Positions 18,959-28,857 of a stretch of DNA of 64,000 nt are shown here, one piece after another. Source of the DNA: Candidatus Nitrosopelagicus sp. Lineage in GTDB: Archaea > Thermoproteota > Nitrososphaeria > Nitrososphaerales > Nitrosopumilaceae. The number at the start of each line of letters is the position of its first letter. Position 1 is the stretch's first letter. The notes beneath the pieces were generated by a model, which saw only the letters and a program-made list of their open reading frames with translations, ran no database searches and had not been told where the DNA came from. The position numbers were made by a program, and so were the translations under genes. The stretch lies in contig JAOMCQ010000003.1 in NCBI GenBank assembly GCA_028345095.1, forward strand, positions 1 through 64,000, read 5' to 3'.

Positions 18959-20020
18959 ATGAAGAAAGCTTTAATCACTGGCGTAACTGGTCAGGATGGT
19001 GCATATCTAACAGAATTACTTTTGAAAAAAGGATACAAGGTATTTGGAACATTTAGAAGAGTTTCAACGCCAAATTTTTGGCGTTTACAAACATTGGATG
19101 TCTTTAATAAAATAAATCTAATTCCGGCAGATCTTTTAGACATGGGTTCTTTATTGGAAGCAATCAAAGTATCTGATCCTGATGAAATTTATAATTTAGC
19201 GGCATCTAGCTATGTAGGAACATCGTTCGAAGAAGCTGTAGGAAATTCAGAAATTACCGGACTTGCAGTAACAAAATTTTTAGAAGCTTTAAGAAATCAA
19301 AATCCAAATATTAGATTCTATCAGGCATCATCAAGTGAAATGTATGGTGATAACAAGTTTAAAGTCCAAAATGAAACTACGCCATTTTTACCATCAAGTC
19401 CATATGCAGCTGCAAAATTGTATGCACATTCAATCACTAATATCTATAAGAAATCATATGATATTTTTGCATGTTGTGGAATTTTATTCAATCATGAATC
19501 TCCTTTACGTGGAATGGAATTTGTTTCACGAAAAATCACAAATGCTGTAGCTGAAATTTCATTAGGATTAAAAAAAGAATTAGTATTGGGTAATCTAAAG
19601 GCAGAAAGAGATTGGGGATTTGCTGGAGAATTTATGAGTGCTATTCATCTCATGCTCCAACAAGATAAGCCTACTGATTATGTAATTAGTACTGGAGTTT
19701 CACATTCAGTATCTGATTTTGTTAAAGAAGCATTTGATATTGTAGGTTTGAATTGGAAAAAATATGTGAAAACTGATCCAAAATTCTTTAGACCACTGGA
19801 AGTTAGACATTTGAGAGGAGATTCTAAAAAAGCCATTAAGGAATTAAAATGGAAACCAAAGGTAAGTTTTGAAAAATTAGTAAAGATGATGGTTGATGAA
19901 GATGTTCGAAGATGGAAAACTTTTCTTGATGGAAAAGCATTTCCTTGGGATGCGCCATTATATCCTAATGAATCAAGATTAATTACAAGACTAAGTAAGG
20001 GTAAAATAAGGAAAAACTAA
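18959..20020 (+). CDS. gmd: GDP-mannose 4,6-dehydratase
   Basis: ALITGVTGQDGAYLTELLLKKGY, YQASSSEMYG, SPYAAAKLYAH, NHESPLRGMEFVSRKIT. Confidence 0.92.
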   Translation: MKKALITGVTGQDGAYLTELLLKKGYKVFGTFRRVSTPNFWRLQTLDVFNKINLIPADLLDMGSLLEAIKVSDPDEIYNLAASSYVGTSFEEAVGNSEITGLAVTKFLEALRNQNPNIRFYQASSSEMYGDNKFKVQNETTPFLPSSPYAAAKLYAHSITNIYKKSYDIFACCGILFNHESPLRGMEFVSRKITNAVAEISLGLKKELVLGNLKAERDWGFAGEFMSAIHLMLQQDKPTDYVISTGVSHSVSDFVKEAFDIVGLNWKKYVKTDPKFFRPLEVRHLRGDSKKAIKELKWKPKVSFEKLVKMMVDEDVRRWKTFLDGKAFPWDAPLYPNESRLITRLSKGKIRKN

Positions 20021-20038
20021 ATCAAACTTGAGTTTCAT

Positions 20039-21274
20039 ATGTCAATGATTACTGAATGTAGAAGTTGTGGTTCAACAGATCTTACTCCTATTCTTTCATT
20101 AGGTTCACAATATCCATCAAACTTTATTGAATTAAATTCAATTTCTGATGAAAAAGAAAAAATTCCATTGGAATTAATTTTCTGTGAAAAAAATGACTGT
20201 GGATTATTACAATTAAAACATACTGCATCTAGAGAATCATTATACAAAGAATATTGGTTTCGTTCAGGTCTTAATGAAAAAATGGCTGATGCCCTAAAAG
20301 ATATTACTGAGGGTGTAGAAAAACGAATTAATCTTTCTGAAAATGATATTGTTTTAGATATTGGGTGTAATGATGGAACTTTATTACGTACTTATCAATC
20401 AAAAGTAAGACTAGTTGGATTCGAACCTGCAACTAATCTTGTGAATGAAGCCAGTAAGGATACTGAACTTATAATTAATAATTTTTTTAGTTTCTATGAA
20501 TTTGTTCAACATTTTCCTAATGAAAGAATTAAAGCAATTACAAGTATTGCAATGTTTTATGATCTTGAAGATCCAAATTCATTTGTAAGTGATATTGTTA
20601 ATTGTTTGGATCAAGATGGAATATGGGTAATCCAAATGGCATATCTTATTCCAATGCTTGAATTAAATGCATTTGATAATATTGTTCATGAACATCTGGA
20701 ATATTGGTCATTAAAATCAGTAAAACGTCTTTTAGAAGAACATGGTCTTGAGATATTTGATGTTGAATTAAATGACGTTTATGGTGGAAGTTTTCGTATA
20801 TTTATAAAAACAAAAAAGAATGATAAAATAGAAATACAAAATTCTGTAGATGAATTCCTAAAAAAAGAAGATGAATTTGGACTAGAAAAAAAAGAAACTT
20901 ATCTTAATTTTGCAAATAGAGTTAATTCTCTAAAAAATAAATTAAATGATTTTATTAAAGAAGAAATTTCAAATGGGAAATTAATCTATGCATATGGTGC
21001 ATCTACAAAAGGAAATACACTTTTACAATTTTATAATCTAAATAATAAATTGATACCAAAAGCAGCAGATCGTGATTCTAGAAAATTTGGTAAAATGACA
21101 ATTGGAAGTAATATTCCTGTAATATCTGAAGAACAAGCAAGAAATGAAAAACCTGACTATTTCTTAGTTCTTCCATGGCATCTAGTAGATTTTTTTAAAG
21201 AACGAGAAAATGAATTCTTTAAAAATGGAGGTAAATTCATTGCACCTTTACCAGATTTCAAAATTATTTCTTAA
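20039..21274 (+). CDS. Sugar C-methyltransferase (NovU/TylC3-type, N-terminal zinc domain)
   Basis: CRSCGSTDLTPILSLGSQYPSNFIE, DIGCNDGTLLRTY, C-terminal YGASTKGNTLLQFY. Confidence 0.88.
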   Translation: MSMITECRSCGSTDLTPILSLGSQYPSNFIELNSISDEKEKIPLELIFCEKNDCGLLQLKHTASRESLYKEYWFRSGLNEKMADALKDITEGVEKRINLSENDIVLDIGCNDGTLLRTYQSKVRLVGFEPATNLVNEASKDTELIINNFFSFYEFVQHFPNERIKAITSIAMFYDLEDPNSFVSDIVNCLDQDGIWVIQMAYLIPMLELNAFDNIVHEHLEYWSLKSVKRLLEEHGLEIFDVELNDVYGGSFRIFIKTKKNDKIEIQNSVDEFLKKEDEFGLEKKETYLNFANRVNSLKNKLNDFIKEEISNGKLIYAYGASTKGNTLLQFYNLNNKLIPKAADRDSRKFGKMTIGSNIPVISEEQARNEKPDYFLVLPWHLVDFFKERENEFFKNGGKFIAPLPDFKIIS

Positions 21275-21329
21275 AGAACCTTCTGTAAGTTAAGTAAAGG
21301 ATAAATTCAAATAATTTTTTCAATGATAT

Positions 21330-21764
21330 ATGACAATTGAAAAACTTATTCCTACTTGTAATCTAAATACTGTAAAAGATGGAAGAGGTGCAATCTTTAC
21401 TTTTATTCCAAAAGATCCAATTCTGGAATTCAATCTTAATATAATTAAAGCAGGAAAAGTTCGTGGAAATCACCATCATCCTGAATTTGATGAATACTAT
21501 CTTTTAACATCTGGAGAAGGGGTTTTAGTTTGGAAAGAAGATGATAATTCGAAAGAAAAATTTCTTTACTTAGCACGAGGTCAATGCACACGCACTCCAA
21601 AAGGTGTCAAACATGTTTTCCTTGCTATTAATGATTGTACACTTGTTGTTATGCTCACAAAAAAATGGGATGATTGTGAAACTCCAATAGTTCATGAAAA
21701 TTTAGGTATGGGGGAAGGTGATCATGGAGATCCAAATTCTCCTTTCTATAAAAAAGAAAATTAA
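21330..21764 (+). CDS. Cupin-fold sugar isomerase/epimerase-like protein
   Basis: GKVRGNHHHPEFDEYYLLTSGEGVLVW...TPKGVKHVFLA cupin motifs. Confidence 0.75.
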   Translation: MTIEKLIPTCNLNTVKDGRGAIFTFIPKDPILEFNLNIIKAGKVRGNHHHPEFDEYYLLTSGEGVLVWKEDDNSKEKFLYLARGQCTRTPKGVKHVFLAINDCTLVVMLTKKWDDCETPIVHENLGMGEGDHGDPNSPFYKKEN

Positions 21765-21772
21765 TTTTTAAA

Positions 21773-22774
21773 ATGACCCTGAAGATTGGAGTTTTAGGAT
21801 GTTCCAGAGTAGCTGAAAAGTATTTTTTCCCTTATATCTCATCTTCTAAAATTGCAGAACTTGATTTTATTGGAAGTCGTTCAATTTCAAAAGCAGAAGA
21901 GTGGTCAAAAAAATATAATTGTAAAAATTTTGGAAATTATACTGATGCTATAAATGCAGATCTTGATTTAATCTACATTTCTCTTCCAATTTCAATGCAT
22001 GAGGAATGGTCGATTAAAGCTGCTGAATCTGGAAAACATGTCTTATGTGAAAAATCATCCACTGATTCATTTAATTCTGCAAAAAAAATATTGAAATCTT
22101 GTAAAAATAACAATGTAAGAATTTTAGAAGCACTTGCATTCAGATTTCACCCACAACACACAAAAATAAAACAAATTATTAATGATGAATTAAAAGAAAT
22201 TCAAAATTTTTATGGAATTTTTGGTTTTCCTCCTCCTCCTCAAAATGATATAAGATGGAATAATAAATTGGGTGGAGGTGTACTAAACGATGTATCATGT
22301 TATCCAATATGTGCAAGTAGATTAATTTTTCAAAATGAACCAATTAGTGTATCCAGCAATTTAGAATTTGATAAAAAACTATCTGTTGATAAATCTACAA
22401 ATGCATCCATATTATTTCCTAATGATAAAACAGCTTTCATATCATCTGGATTTAATAATTATTATCAATCCAAGTATAGTGTTTGGGGTAGTGATGCAAA
22501 AATTACTACTAAACGTGCTTATTCTGTATCACGTGATTATGAAACTAGTATATTTCTTCACAAAAATGATGAAATATCTGAAATTAAAATTACACCTGTT
22601 GATCAATTTGGATTAATGTTTGAAAGTTTCTGTAATACAATTGAAAATAATATTACTAATCCATATAATTTTGAAGAAGATTTGTTAAACCAAGCTAAAT
22701 TAATGGAATCAATAAGAATTTCAAATAAAGAAAAGCGTATAGTTTACTTGTCAGAATTTAATAATAAATTATAA
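21773..22774 (+). CDS. Gfo/Idh/MocA family oxidoreductase
   Basis: IGVLGCSRVAEKY, AAESGKHVLCEKSS (EKP-like), GGGVLNDVSCYPI. Confidence 0.9.
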   Translation: MTLKIGVLGCSRVAEKYFFPYISSSKIAELDFIGSRSISKAEEWSKKYNCKNFGNYTDAINADLDLIYISLPISMHEEWSIKAAESGKHVLCEKSSTDSFNSAKKILKSCKNNNVRILEALAFRFHPQHTKIKQIINDELKEIQNFYGIFGFPPPPQNDIRWNNKLGGGVLNDVSCYPICASRLIFQNEPISVSSNLEFDKKLSVDKSTNASILFPNDKTAFISSGFNNYYQSKYSVWGSDAKITTKRAYSVSRDYETSIFLHKNDEISEIKITPVDQFGLMFESFCNTIENNITNPYNFEEDLLNQAKLMESIRISNKEKRIVYLSEFNNKL

Positions 22775-22778
22775 TGAA

Positions 22779-23519
22779 TTATCTTTTATAATTAATTAAA
22801 ATTTTTAATAATATAAAATAATCATTAATAATTGAAAAATTAAATTTACTTATACCTTCTTTTCTATTTTTACATGTATATGGTAATTCATGAATTTTTG
22901 AACCTTTTGTTTTAACTAAAATTTCTAGAAGTATTTTATACCCTATCGCCTTAAATGATATTCCATCAACCAATTCCTTTTTGATTAAAAATAAACCTGA
23001 CATAGAATCATTTACTTTTAATCCTAAGACAAATTTTGGAATTAAATTTGCAAGCCTACTCATAAATCGTCTACTAAAAGGCCATCCTTCAAATTTTCCA
23101 CCTTTTACATATCTAGATCCAATCACAATATCCAAATTTTTATTCATTATTTCATTATACATTTCATTTATCATTTCTGGTGGGTGTGAAAAATCACTAT
23201 CCATTACAAGTACATATTTTCCATTTGCAATTTCCATACCTTTTATAACTGCTGAACTCAACCCTCGCTCATTTTTTCTAATGTAAACATTATGCTTTAT
23301 TTCATTTCCAGATTTTTCAAAATATGAATTTGCGATTTCACTTGTCCCATCAGGAGAATTATCGTCAATTATTACTATTTCATATGTTATGTTATTTGGA
23401 ATATTAATTCTAATTTTCTCAAGCATATTTTGTATAGTCGCTGCTTCATTGTATGTAGGAAGCAATATTGTCAATATTGTATTGTTACTGGTTTGCTCTG
23501 ACATAATAGAATTCTTCAA
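22779..23519 (-). CDS. Family 2 glycosyltransferase, polyprenol-phosphate mannosyltransferase-like
   Basis: TILLPTYNEAATI, IIDDNSPDGTSEIA, VLVMDSDFSHPPE. Confidence 0.9.
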   Translation of the reverse strand: MKNSIMSEQTSNNTILTILLPTYNEAATIQNMLEKIRINIPNNITYEIVIIDDNSPDGTSEIANSYFEKSGNEIKHNVYIRKNERGLSSAVIKGMEIANGKYVLVMDSDFSHPPEMINEMYNEIMNKNLDIVIGSRYVKGGKFEGWPFSRRFMSRLANLIPKFVLGLKVNDSMSGLFLIKKELVDGISFKAIGYKILLEILVKTKGSKIHELPYTCKNRKEGISKFNFSIINDYFILLKILINYKR

Positions 23520-23663
23520 TTTCTTATCATAAAAAGCGTAAGTTCAATTGAATAGTGATTTCCCCTCAAATTTCATTCCGATCTAATAAATTAGTAAGGA
23601 ATCCTCATTCATTTCGATTTATTGTATCATAATTTTTTTATATACATTTTTTAACCAAAATTC

Positions 23664-25292
23664 ATGGAGATTAATGAAAAATTATCTGTAATTCCAGAAT
23701 CAGAAAATTCTTCAGATTCTAAAATACCTGAAGTTGCTAAACTGAAGACAATTTCTCGTAGAAAACCAGTTGACAGACCAATGCGTGTTATTTTGATTTG
23801 TAAAGAAATGATTGCATATGAGAGAATTGCTATGATGCAATTAAGTGCTTGTCTTAAAGAATCAGGTCATGAAGTGAGAGCTGCAATTATGAATTCAGTA
23901 AACCCACTTCCTGGTCTTAAAACTGTAATGGGTGAGGTTGGTAAACCTGGGTTAATGGGAGAAGCACAAATAGAAGAATTAATTCGTGATTGGAAACCTG
24001 ATATTATTGCATATACTGCTATGACCGGCGAACATTATTCTTTACTTGATTTTAATCGTAAGATGAGAAAAAAATATGACTTCTATGCTATGATGGGTGG
24101 ACCACATGCAATGTTTAATACACAAGTTTTAGATGATGAAGGTCTTGATGCAGTATGTACTGGTGAAGGTGACGTAAGCTTTCCAGAATTTGTTACTAGT
24201 ATGAAAAATGGTGGTGAGTATTGGTTAACTGAAACCTTTTTTGTAAAACATGATGGTCGTTTATTTACTAATGCATTACGTGAATTAGTTGGAGATCTAA
24301 ATGATCTTCCATTTCCAGATAGACAACTTGTTTATGATGCAGATCCTAACATTGCTGCAGTTGGTCAGAAATCATTTCATACATCTCGAGGATGTCCTTA
24401 TAGGTGCAGTTATTGTTTCAACAAAAAATACAATGATAATTACAAAGGACTTGGCCAAATAATTCGTTGTCGTTCTCCTGAAAATGTAGTTAAGGAAATT
24501 GAATGGGTCAAAGACCGATATAATCTATCTATGATCTCATTTGTAGATGACATATTTTTCCTAAAACCAAATGGTTGGCTAGAAGAATTTGCAAAATTAT
24601 ACAAAGAAAGAATTGGATTACCATTTAATGGAAATGTTCGTGCAAATGTTCTAAAAGAAAAAGATGTTGCATTGCTTGCTGATGCAGGATTATCTTTTGT
24701 TTGGATGGGTGTAGAATGTGGTAATGACGAAGCTGCAAATAAAGTCTTTTTACGTGATGGAAGTTCAACTAGTGATGTAATTCTTAAAGCATCAGCTTTG
24801 TTTAGGAAATATGGTGTAAAGATAATTGCGCTAAATATTATGGGATTGCCAGTTGATAATCCGTTTGAGATTGATATGGAAACTTTAGATTTGAATCTAA
24901 AAATTAAACCTGCATTAGCCTCTGTAGGTCTTCTTTATCCATACCCTGGAACTCCTGTTGCGGCTTATGCTATAGAAAATGGATATTTCACAGCAGACAA
25001 ACCATTCTATTATGAATCTAACAAGAATCATTCGATGTTGACGTTCAAGTCGAAAAAAGAAAAAATGATGTGTGAGAATTTACAAAAACTTGCTGGAATT
25101 ACAGTTGAATTTCCATTCTTGAGGAGATTTGTAAAAACTTTATGTAAATTACCTTTAACCAAACTTTATCATTTTGCTTTTTATATGCATATGAGTTATT
25201 GCCATAAAGTTAGATTAAGTCCAATTAAAAATAAACGAAAAGAACTTCCAGTCTATGCTGGCACCTTACTACGTGTCATGTTAAAAAACTAA
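23664..25292 (+). CDS. B12-binding domain radical SAM protein
   Basis: CPYRCSYCFNKKY radical SAM motif, MMGGPHAMFN cobalamin-domain-like. Confidence 0.92.
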   Translation: MEINEKLSVIPESENSSDSKIPEVAKLKTISRRKPVDRPMRVILICKEMIAYERIAMMQLSACLKESGHEVRAAIMNSVNPLPGLKTVMGEVGKPGLMGEAQIEELIRDWKPDIIAYTAMTGEHYSLLDFNRKMRKKYDFYAMMGGPHAMFNTQVLDDEGLDAVCTGEGDVSFPEFVTSMKNGGEYWLTETFFVKHDGRLFTNALRELVGDLNDLPFPDRQLVYDADPNIAAVGQKSFHTSRGCPYRCSYCFNKKYNDNYKGLGQIIRCRSPENVVKEIEWVKDRYNLSMISFVDDIFFLKPNGWLEEFAKLYKERIGLPFNGNVRANVLKEKDVALLADAGLSFVWMGVECGNDEAANKVFLRDGSSTSDVILKASALFRKYGVKIIALNIMGLPVDNPFEIDMETLDLNLKIKPALASVGLLYPYPGTPVAAYAIENGYFTADKPFYYESNKNHSMLTFKSKKEKMMCENLQKLAGITVEFPFLRRFVKTLCKLPLTKLYHFAFYMHMSYCHKVRLSPIKNKRKELPVYAGTLLRVMLKN

Positions 25293-25293
25293 A

Positions 25294-26064
25294 TTACTTT
25301 TTAGTCCTCAAGAATTCATCATCTTCTTGAGCTGATTTTGTATTACCCTCGTCTTTATCCACATGTGAATTAATTTCTATTAATGCTGGTTCTTTTTGAA
25401 ATAGTTCAAGAATATCTTTTATCAAAATTGGTTCTTTATCAATTTTTGAAATAATTTCTTTTACCAAAATATAATCTTCTTTTCTATCTACGACCCATCT
25501 AAATCTAGAAAGATCCTCTTTATTTGTTACATTAAAAATTTTAAATTTATTATTATTATTATACATGTGATTTGTAACATGTTCTTTTTCTGATGGAAGT
25601 TCTGCATCATTCCAAGATTTCTTTAATGATTCAAATGAAAACACTTCTACTTCTGTACCACCTGGTGTAGTGGATGGAAGAAAGTTAGTAATATAATCAT
25701 ATGAATTTGAATTAAAAATTTCAACAATATCATCTACAACGGTAGGATCTAGTAATGGTTTATCAGATGGCATTCGAATTATTGTTGAAAATGAATATTT
25801 CATTGCACATTGATAATGTCTATCAAGAACATTTTTTGCATCACCTCTAAAATATTCTATATTGTTAATTTTACAAAAATTTACAATATCATCATCTTCA
25901 GTTAATGTTGTTGTGGCAACAATTATTTTGTCAATTGTTCTACAAAAACTTAATTGATTAATAACATAATTTAAGACAGTTTTACCCTCTTTCAGTTCTA
26001 ATAATACTTTTCCTGGTAATCTAGTTGAACCCATTCTTGCTTGAATTATGCATCCTACAGTCAT
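25294..26064 (-). CDS. Cytidylyltransferase (SpsF/CMP-nonulosonate synthetase-like)
   Basis: GCIIQARMGSTRLPGKVLLEL, IIRMPSDKPLLDP. Confidence 0.85.
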   Translation of the reverse strand: MTVGCIIQARMGSTRLPGKVLLELKEGKTVLNYVINQLSFCRTIDKIIVATTTLTEDDDIVNFCKINNIEYFRGDAKNVLDRHYQCAMKYSFSTIIRMPSDKPLLDPTVVDDIVEIFNSNSYDYITNFLPSTTPGGTEVEVFSFESLKKSWNDAELPSEKEHVTNHMYNNNNKFKIFNVTNKEDLSRFRWVVDRKEDYILVKEIISKIDKEPILIKDILELFQKEPALIEINSHVDKDEGNTKSAQEDDEFLRTKK

Positions 26065-26124
26065 TTTTTTTATTTTATAACACTGATTAATTAAGCTTAA
26101 ATTATTCTAAAAACTTTTGGCAGT

Positions 26125-26856
26125 ATGCATACTGATATTGTTGCAGAAATAGGTTCTAATTGGGAAGGCAATTTAGTAAAAGCTAAAAAATTAATCAATG
26201 AATGTAAAAATGCAGGAGCTAATGCAGTAAAATTTCAAATGTGGAGGGCAACTGATCTTTATTCCTCGAATCATCCATCTTGGAAATTCATAAAAAAATC
26301 AGAAATAACTTTTGAAAATGCGAAGAAATTAAAACAAATTTGTGATAAACAAAAAATTGAATTTTATTGTAGTGCATTTTATCCTGAAGCTATAGATTAT
26401 TTAGAAACTCTTGGCGTTAAACGATATAAAATTGCATCAAGAACTTGTCTGTTAAAAGATCCATTTTCAAAAGAAACTCTTGTTAAAAAAGCTAATACAA
26501 AAAAACCGATTATTGTTAGTATGGGAATGGGTGGAAATAAACAACAAATCCAGAAAATTTTTTCTAAAAATAAATTACTTTTTTGTTACTGCATATCTGA
26601 ATATCCGCTTGAATTTAAAAAAATTAATTGGACTAATGCTTTAAAATTTGATGGTTTTTCTGATCACACATTAGGTATCACTGCGCCAATTTTCTTTGCA
26701 ACATTAAAAAAATCTAAAAAAGTAAAAAATATTATGATTGAAAAGCATGTAAAATTAAAAAATTCTAAAGGACCTGATGCATCCACTTCTATAGATACTG
26801 AACAATTATCACGTATGATTGATACTATTAGATTAATTGAAACTTCTAAATTTTGA
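26125..26856 (+). CDS. NeuB/PseI-family nonulosonate synthase TIM barrel, no C-terminal SAF domain
   Basis: IVAEIGSNWEGNLVKAKKLINECKNAGANAVKFQ, GFSDHTLGITAP, IEKHVKL; ORF ends at 243 aa. Confidence 0.85.
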   Translation: MHTDIVAEIGSNWEGNLVKAKKLINECKNAGANAVKFQMWRATDLYSSNHPSWKFIKKSEITFENAKKLKQICDKQKIEFYCSAFYPEAIDYLETLGVKRYKIASRTCLLKDPFSKETLVKKANTKKPIIVSMGMGGNKQQIQKIFSKNKLLFCYCISEYPLEFKKINWTNALKFDGFSDHTLGITAPIFFATLKKSKKVKNIMIEKHVKLKNSKGPDASTSIDTEQLSRMIDTIRLIETSKF

Positions 26857-26862
26857 TAAATT

Positions 26863-26892
26863 AATAATGATAATTATAATATGATCATTATT
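26863..26892. repeat. Intergenic inverted repeat aataatgat...atcattatt
   Basis: 9-bp perfect arms, 12-nt spacer. Confidence 0.55.
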
Positions 26893-26921
26893 TTATTATA
26901 CGTCCAAATAATGTTTGATTT

Positions 26922-27785
26922 ATGAAAACTGCTGTAATTACTACTGCTGGATTAGGAACTAGATTATTAACCACTACAAAAGCTAGCCCTAAAACATTAC
27001 TTCCATTATATGATAAAACATTTGATAAAACTCCTGAACCATTACTAAAACCATTAATTGAAATAATTTTTGAAAATCTTTATGATAATGGATTTAGAAG
27101 ATTTTGTTTTATAGTTAGTACAAAAAATAAAAAATCAATTCTAAATCACATGCTTCCAGATTATGAATATATTGAGTTGTTAAAAAAACGTAATAATAAA
27201 TTTGATACCCGATTTATTAAAGCACTAAAAATTTTTTATAAAAAATTTGAAAACTGTGAGGTCAAATGGATATCTCAAAGTACTCCTATGGGATTCGGTC
27301 ATGCTTTACTTACATCACGAAAATTTGTAGGTAATGACACATTTTTACTTCATGCAGGAGATGCATATTTTCCAGATTATTCATTTCTCAAGAATTTCAT
27401 ATCTAATTCACAAAAAAATAAAAAAATTACAGCTACGCTATTATTACAATATAAAAAATCATTAAAGGGATTTGGGATTGCACAAACTAAACGAAGTAAT
27501 CCTCTTGATATTGTATTTCATGTTGCAGAAAAACCAAAAAAACCAAAAAGTAATATGGTTATTTTACCTGTTTACATTTTAAAACCTAATATTTTTGATG
27601 CCTTGAAAAAAACTAATTTAGGTTATAACAATGAATTACAAGTAACTGACGCAATAAGTACATTGATGAATTGGAACCACCAAATTTCAGCATATAATTT
27701 TAAAACTCACAAATGGTTTGATATTGGAACTACTAGACAATATTATCGTGCATTGAACTATTCATTTAAGAATGCTTTAAAATAA
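26922..27785 (+). CDS. NDP-sugar nucleotidyltransferase (GalU/RmlA-like)
   Basis: AVITTAGLGTRLLTTTKASPKTLLPL, HAGDAYFPD. Confidence 0.88.
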   Translation: MKTAVITTAGLGTRLLTTTKASPKTLLPLYDKTFDKTPEPLLKPLIEIIFENLYDNGFRRFCFIVSTKNKKSILNHMLPDYEYIELLKKRNNKFDTRFIKALKIFYKKFENCEVKWISQSTPMGFGHALLTSRKFVGNDTFLLHAGDAYFPDYSFLKNFISNSQKNKKITATLLLQYKKSLKGFGIAQTKRSNPLDIVFHVAEKPKKPKSNMVILPVYILKPNIFDALKKTNLGYNNELQVTDAISTLMNWNHQISAYNFKTHKWFDIGTTRQYYRALNYSFKNALK

Positions 27786-27793
27786 CAAATAAT

Positions 27794-28798
27794 TTACTTT
27801 AAATCTAATTTTTGTTCAATTAAAATTTGTTTTAATTCTTCTTTTGAAACTGTTTTAACTTTATCTGATGAATATTGATCTGTTAATGAAGTCTTTTCAA
27901 GATTTTTTGGAATAATTTTTTTATCTTTAGCGAGCTGATTTTCATATATTACATAATCGTCATCTTGATTTTCATACGTGTCTCTAATTTCATGTTCATT
28001 GATTAATATTTCATCATATTTCTCTCCAGGTCTTACTGGGATTTTTTCTGCTTCAGTATTTGATTCCATTAATTCCAGAATAACATCTTTCATGTCTCCT
28101 ACAGTATATGCTTCAAGTTTTGGTACATGAACATCTCCTCCTTGACTATTTTTTATTGCTCTAAAAATTAATTCTAATGCTTGATTCATAGTTATATTGA
28201 ATCTTGTCATATTTGGATCTGTAATTGTAATTTTTTTTCCTAATCTTATTTGCTCTACAAATTTTGGTACAATTGAACCTCTACTTCCTAAAACATTTCC
28301 ATATCTAACACATGAAAATTTTGTTTCATGATGCCCTTTATGGTAATTTGCTGAAACAAATAATCTTTCCATTAATAATTTTGTTGCACCATATGTATTA
28401 AAAGGAGAAACTGCTTTGTCAGTACCTATTGCAAGGGCGAATTTTACATCATTTTTTAGACATGCATCTACAACATTTTGTGCACCTTGAACATTTGTTT
28501 TGATTGCTTCAAATGGATTATATTCTATAACAGGTACATGCTTTAATGCAGCTGCATGAATAACAATATCAATCCCTTCTGTAGCTTTTTCTAATCTATC
28601 TTTATCCCTAATATCTCCTATCAAAAACCTTAGACGACTATCATCGAAACTCTCGTCCATTTGTGATTGCTTAAGCTCGTCTCTACTGAAAATTCTGATT
28701 GTATCTACATTATTGTCTAGTAACCTCTTAGTTAAGGCTGAACCTAATGAACCAGTTCCGCCTGTAATCAGTATTTTCTTATTTTCAAACATATGCAT
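27794..28798 (-). CDS. UDP-N-acetylglucosamine 4,6-dehydratase, PseB/FlaA1-like
   Basis: KILITGGTGSLGSALT, HAAALKHVPVIEYNPFEAIKTNV, GTDKAVSPFNTYGATKLL. Confidence 0.9.
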   Translation of the reverse strand: MHMFENKKILITGGTGSLGSALTKRLLDNNVDTIRIFSRDELKQSQMDESFDDSRLRFLIGDIRDKDRLEKATEGIDIVIHAAALKHVPVIEYNPFEAIKTNVQGAQNVVDACLKNDVKFALAIGTDKAVSPFNTYGATKLLMERLFVSANYHKGHHETKFSCVRYGNVLGSRGSIVPKFVEQIRLGKKITITDPNMTRFNITMNQALELIFRAIKNSQGGDVHVPKLEAYTVGDMKDVILELMESNTEAEKIPVRPGEKYDEILINEHEIRDTYENQDDDYVIYENQLAKDKKIIPKNLEKTSLTDQYSSDKVKTVSKEELKQILIEQKLDLK

Positions 28799-28857
28799 TC
28801 AATTTGATTTAGGTAAAATAAGCTTACGGATGAAAGTTTTCCAAAATTATTTTCATA

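Noticed and set aside
22368-22616. 82-aa out-of-frame ORF in the Gfo/Idh/MocA gene
   Set aside because: Overlaps a well-supported CDS on the same strand; low-complexity AT-derived peptide.
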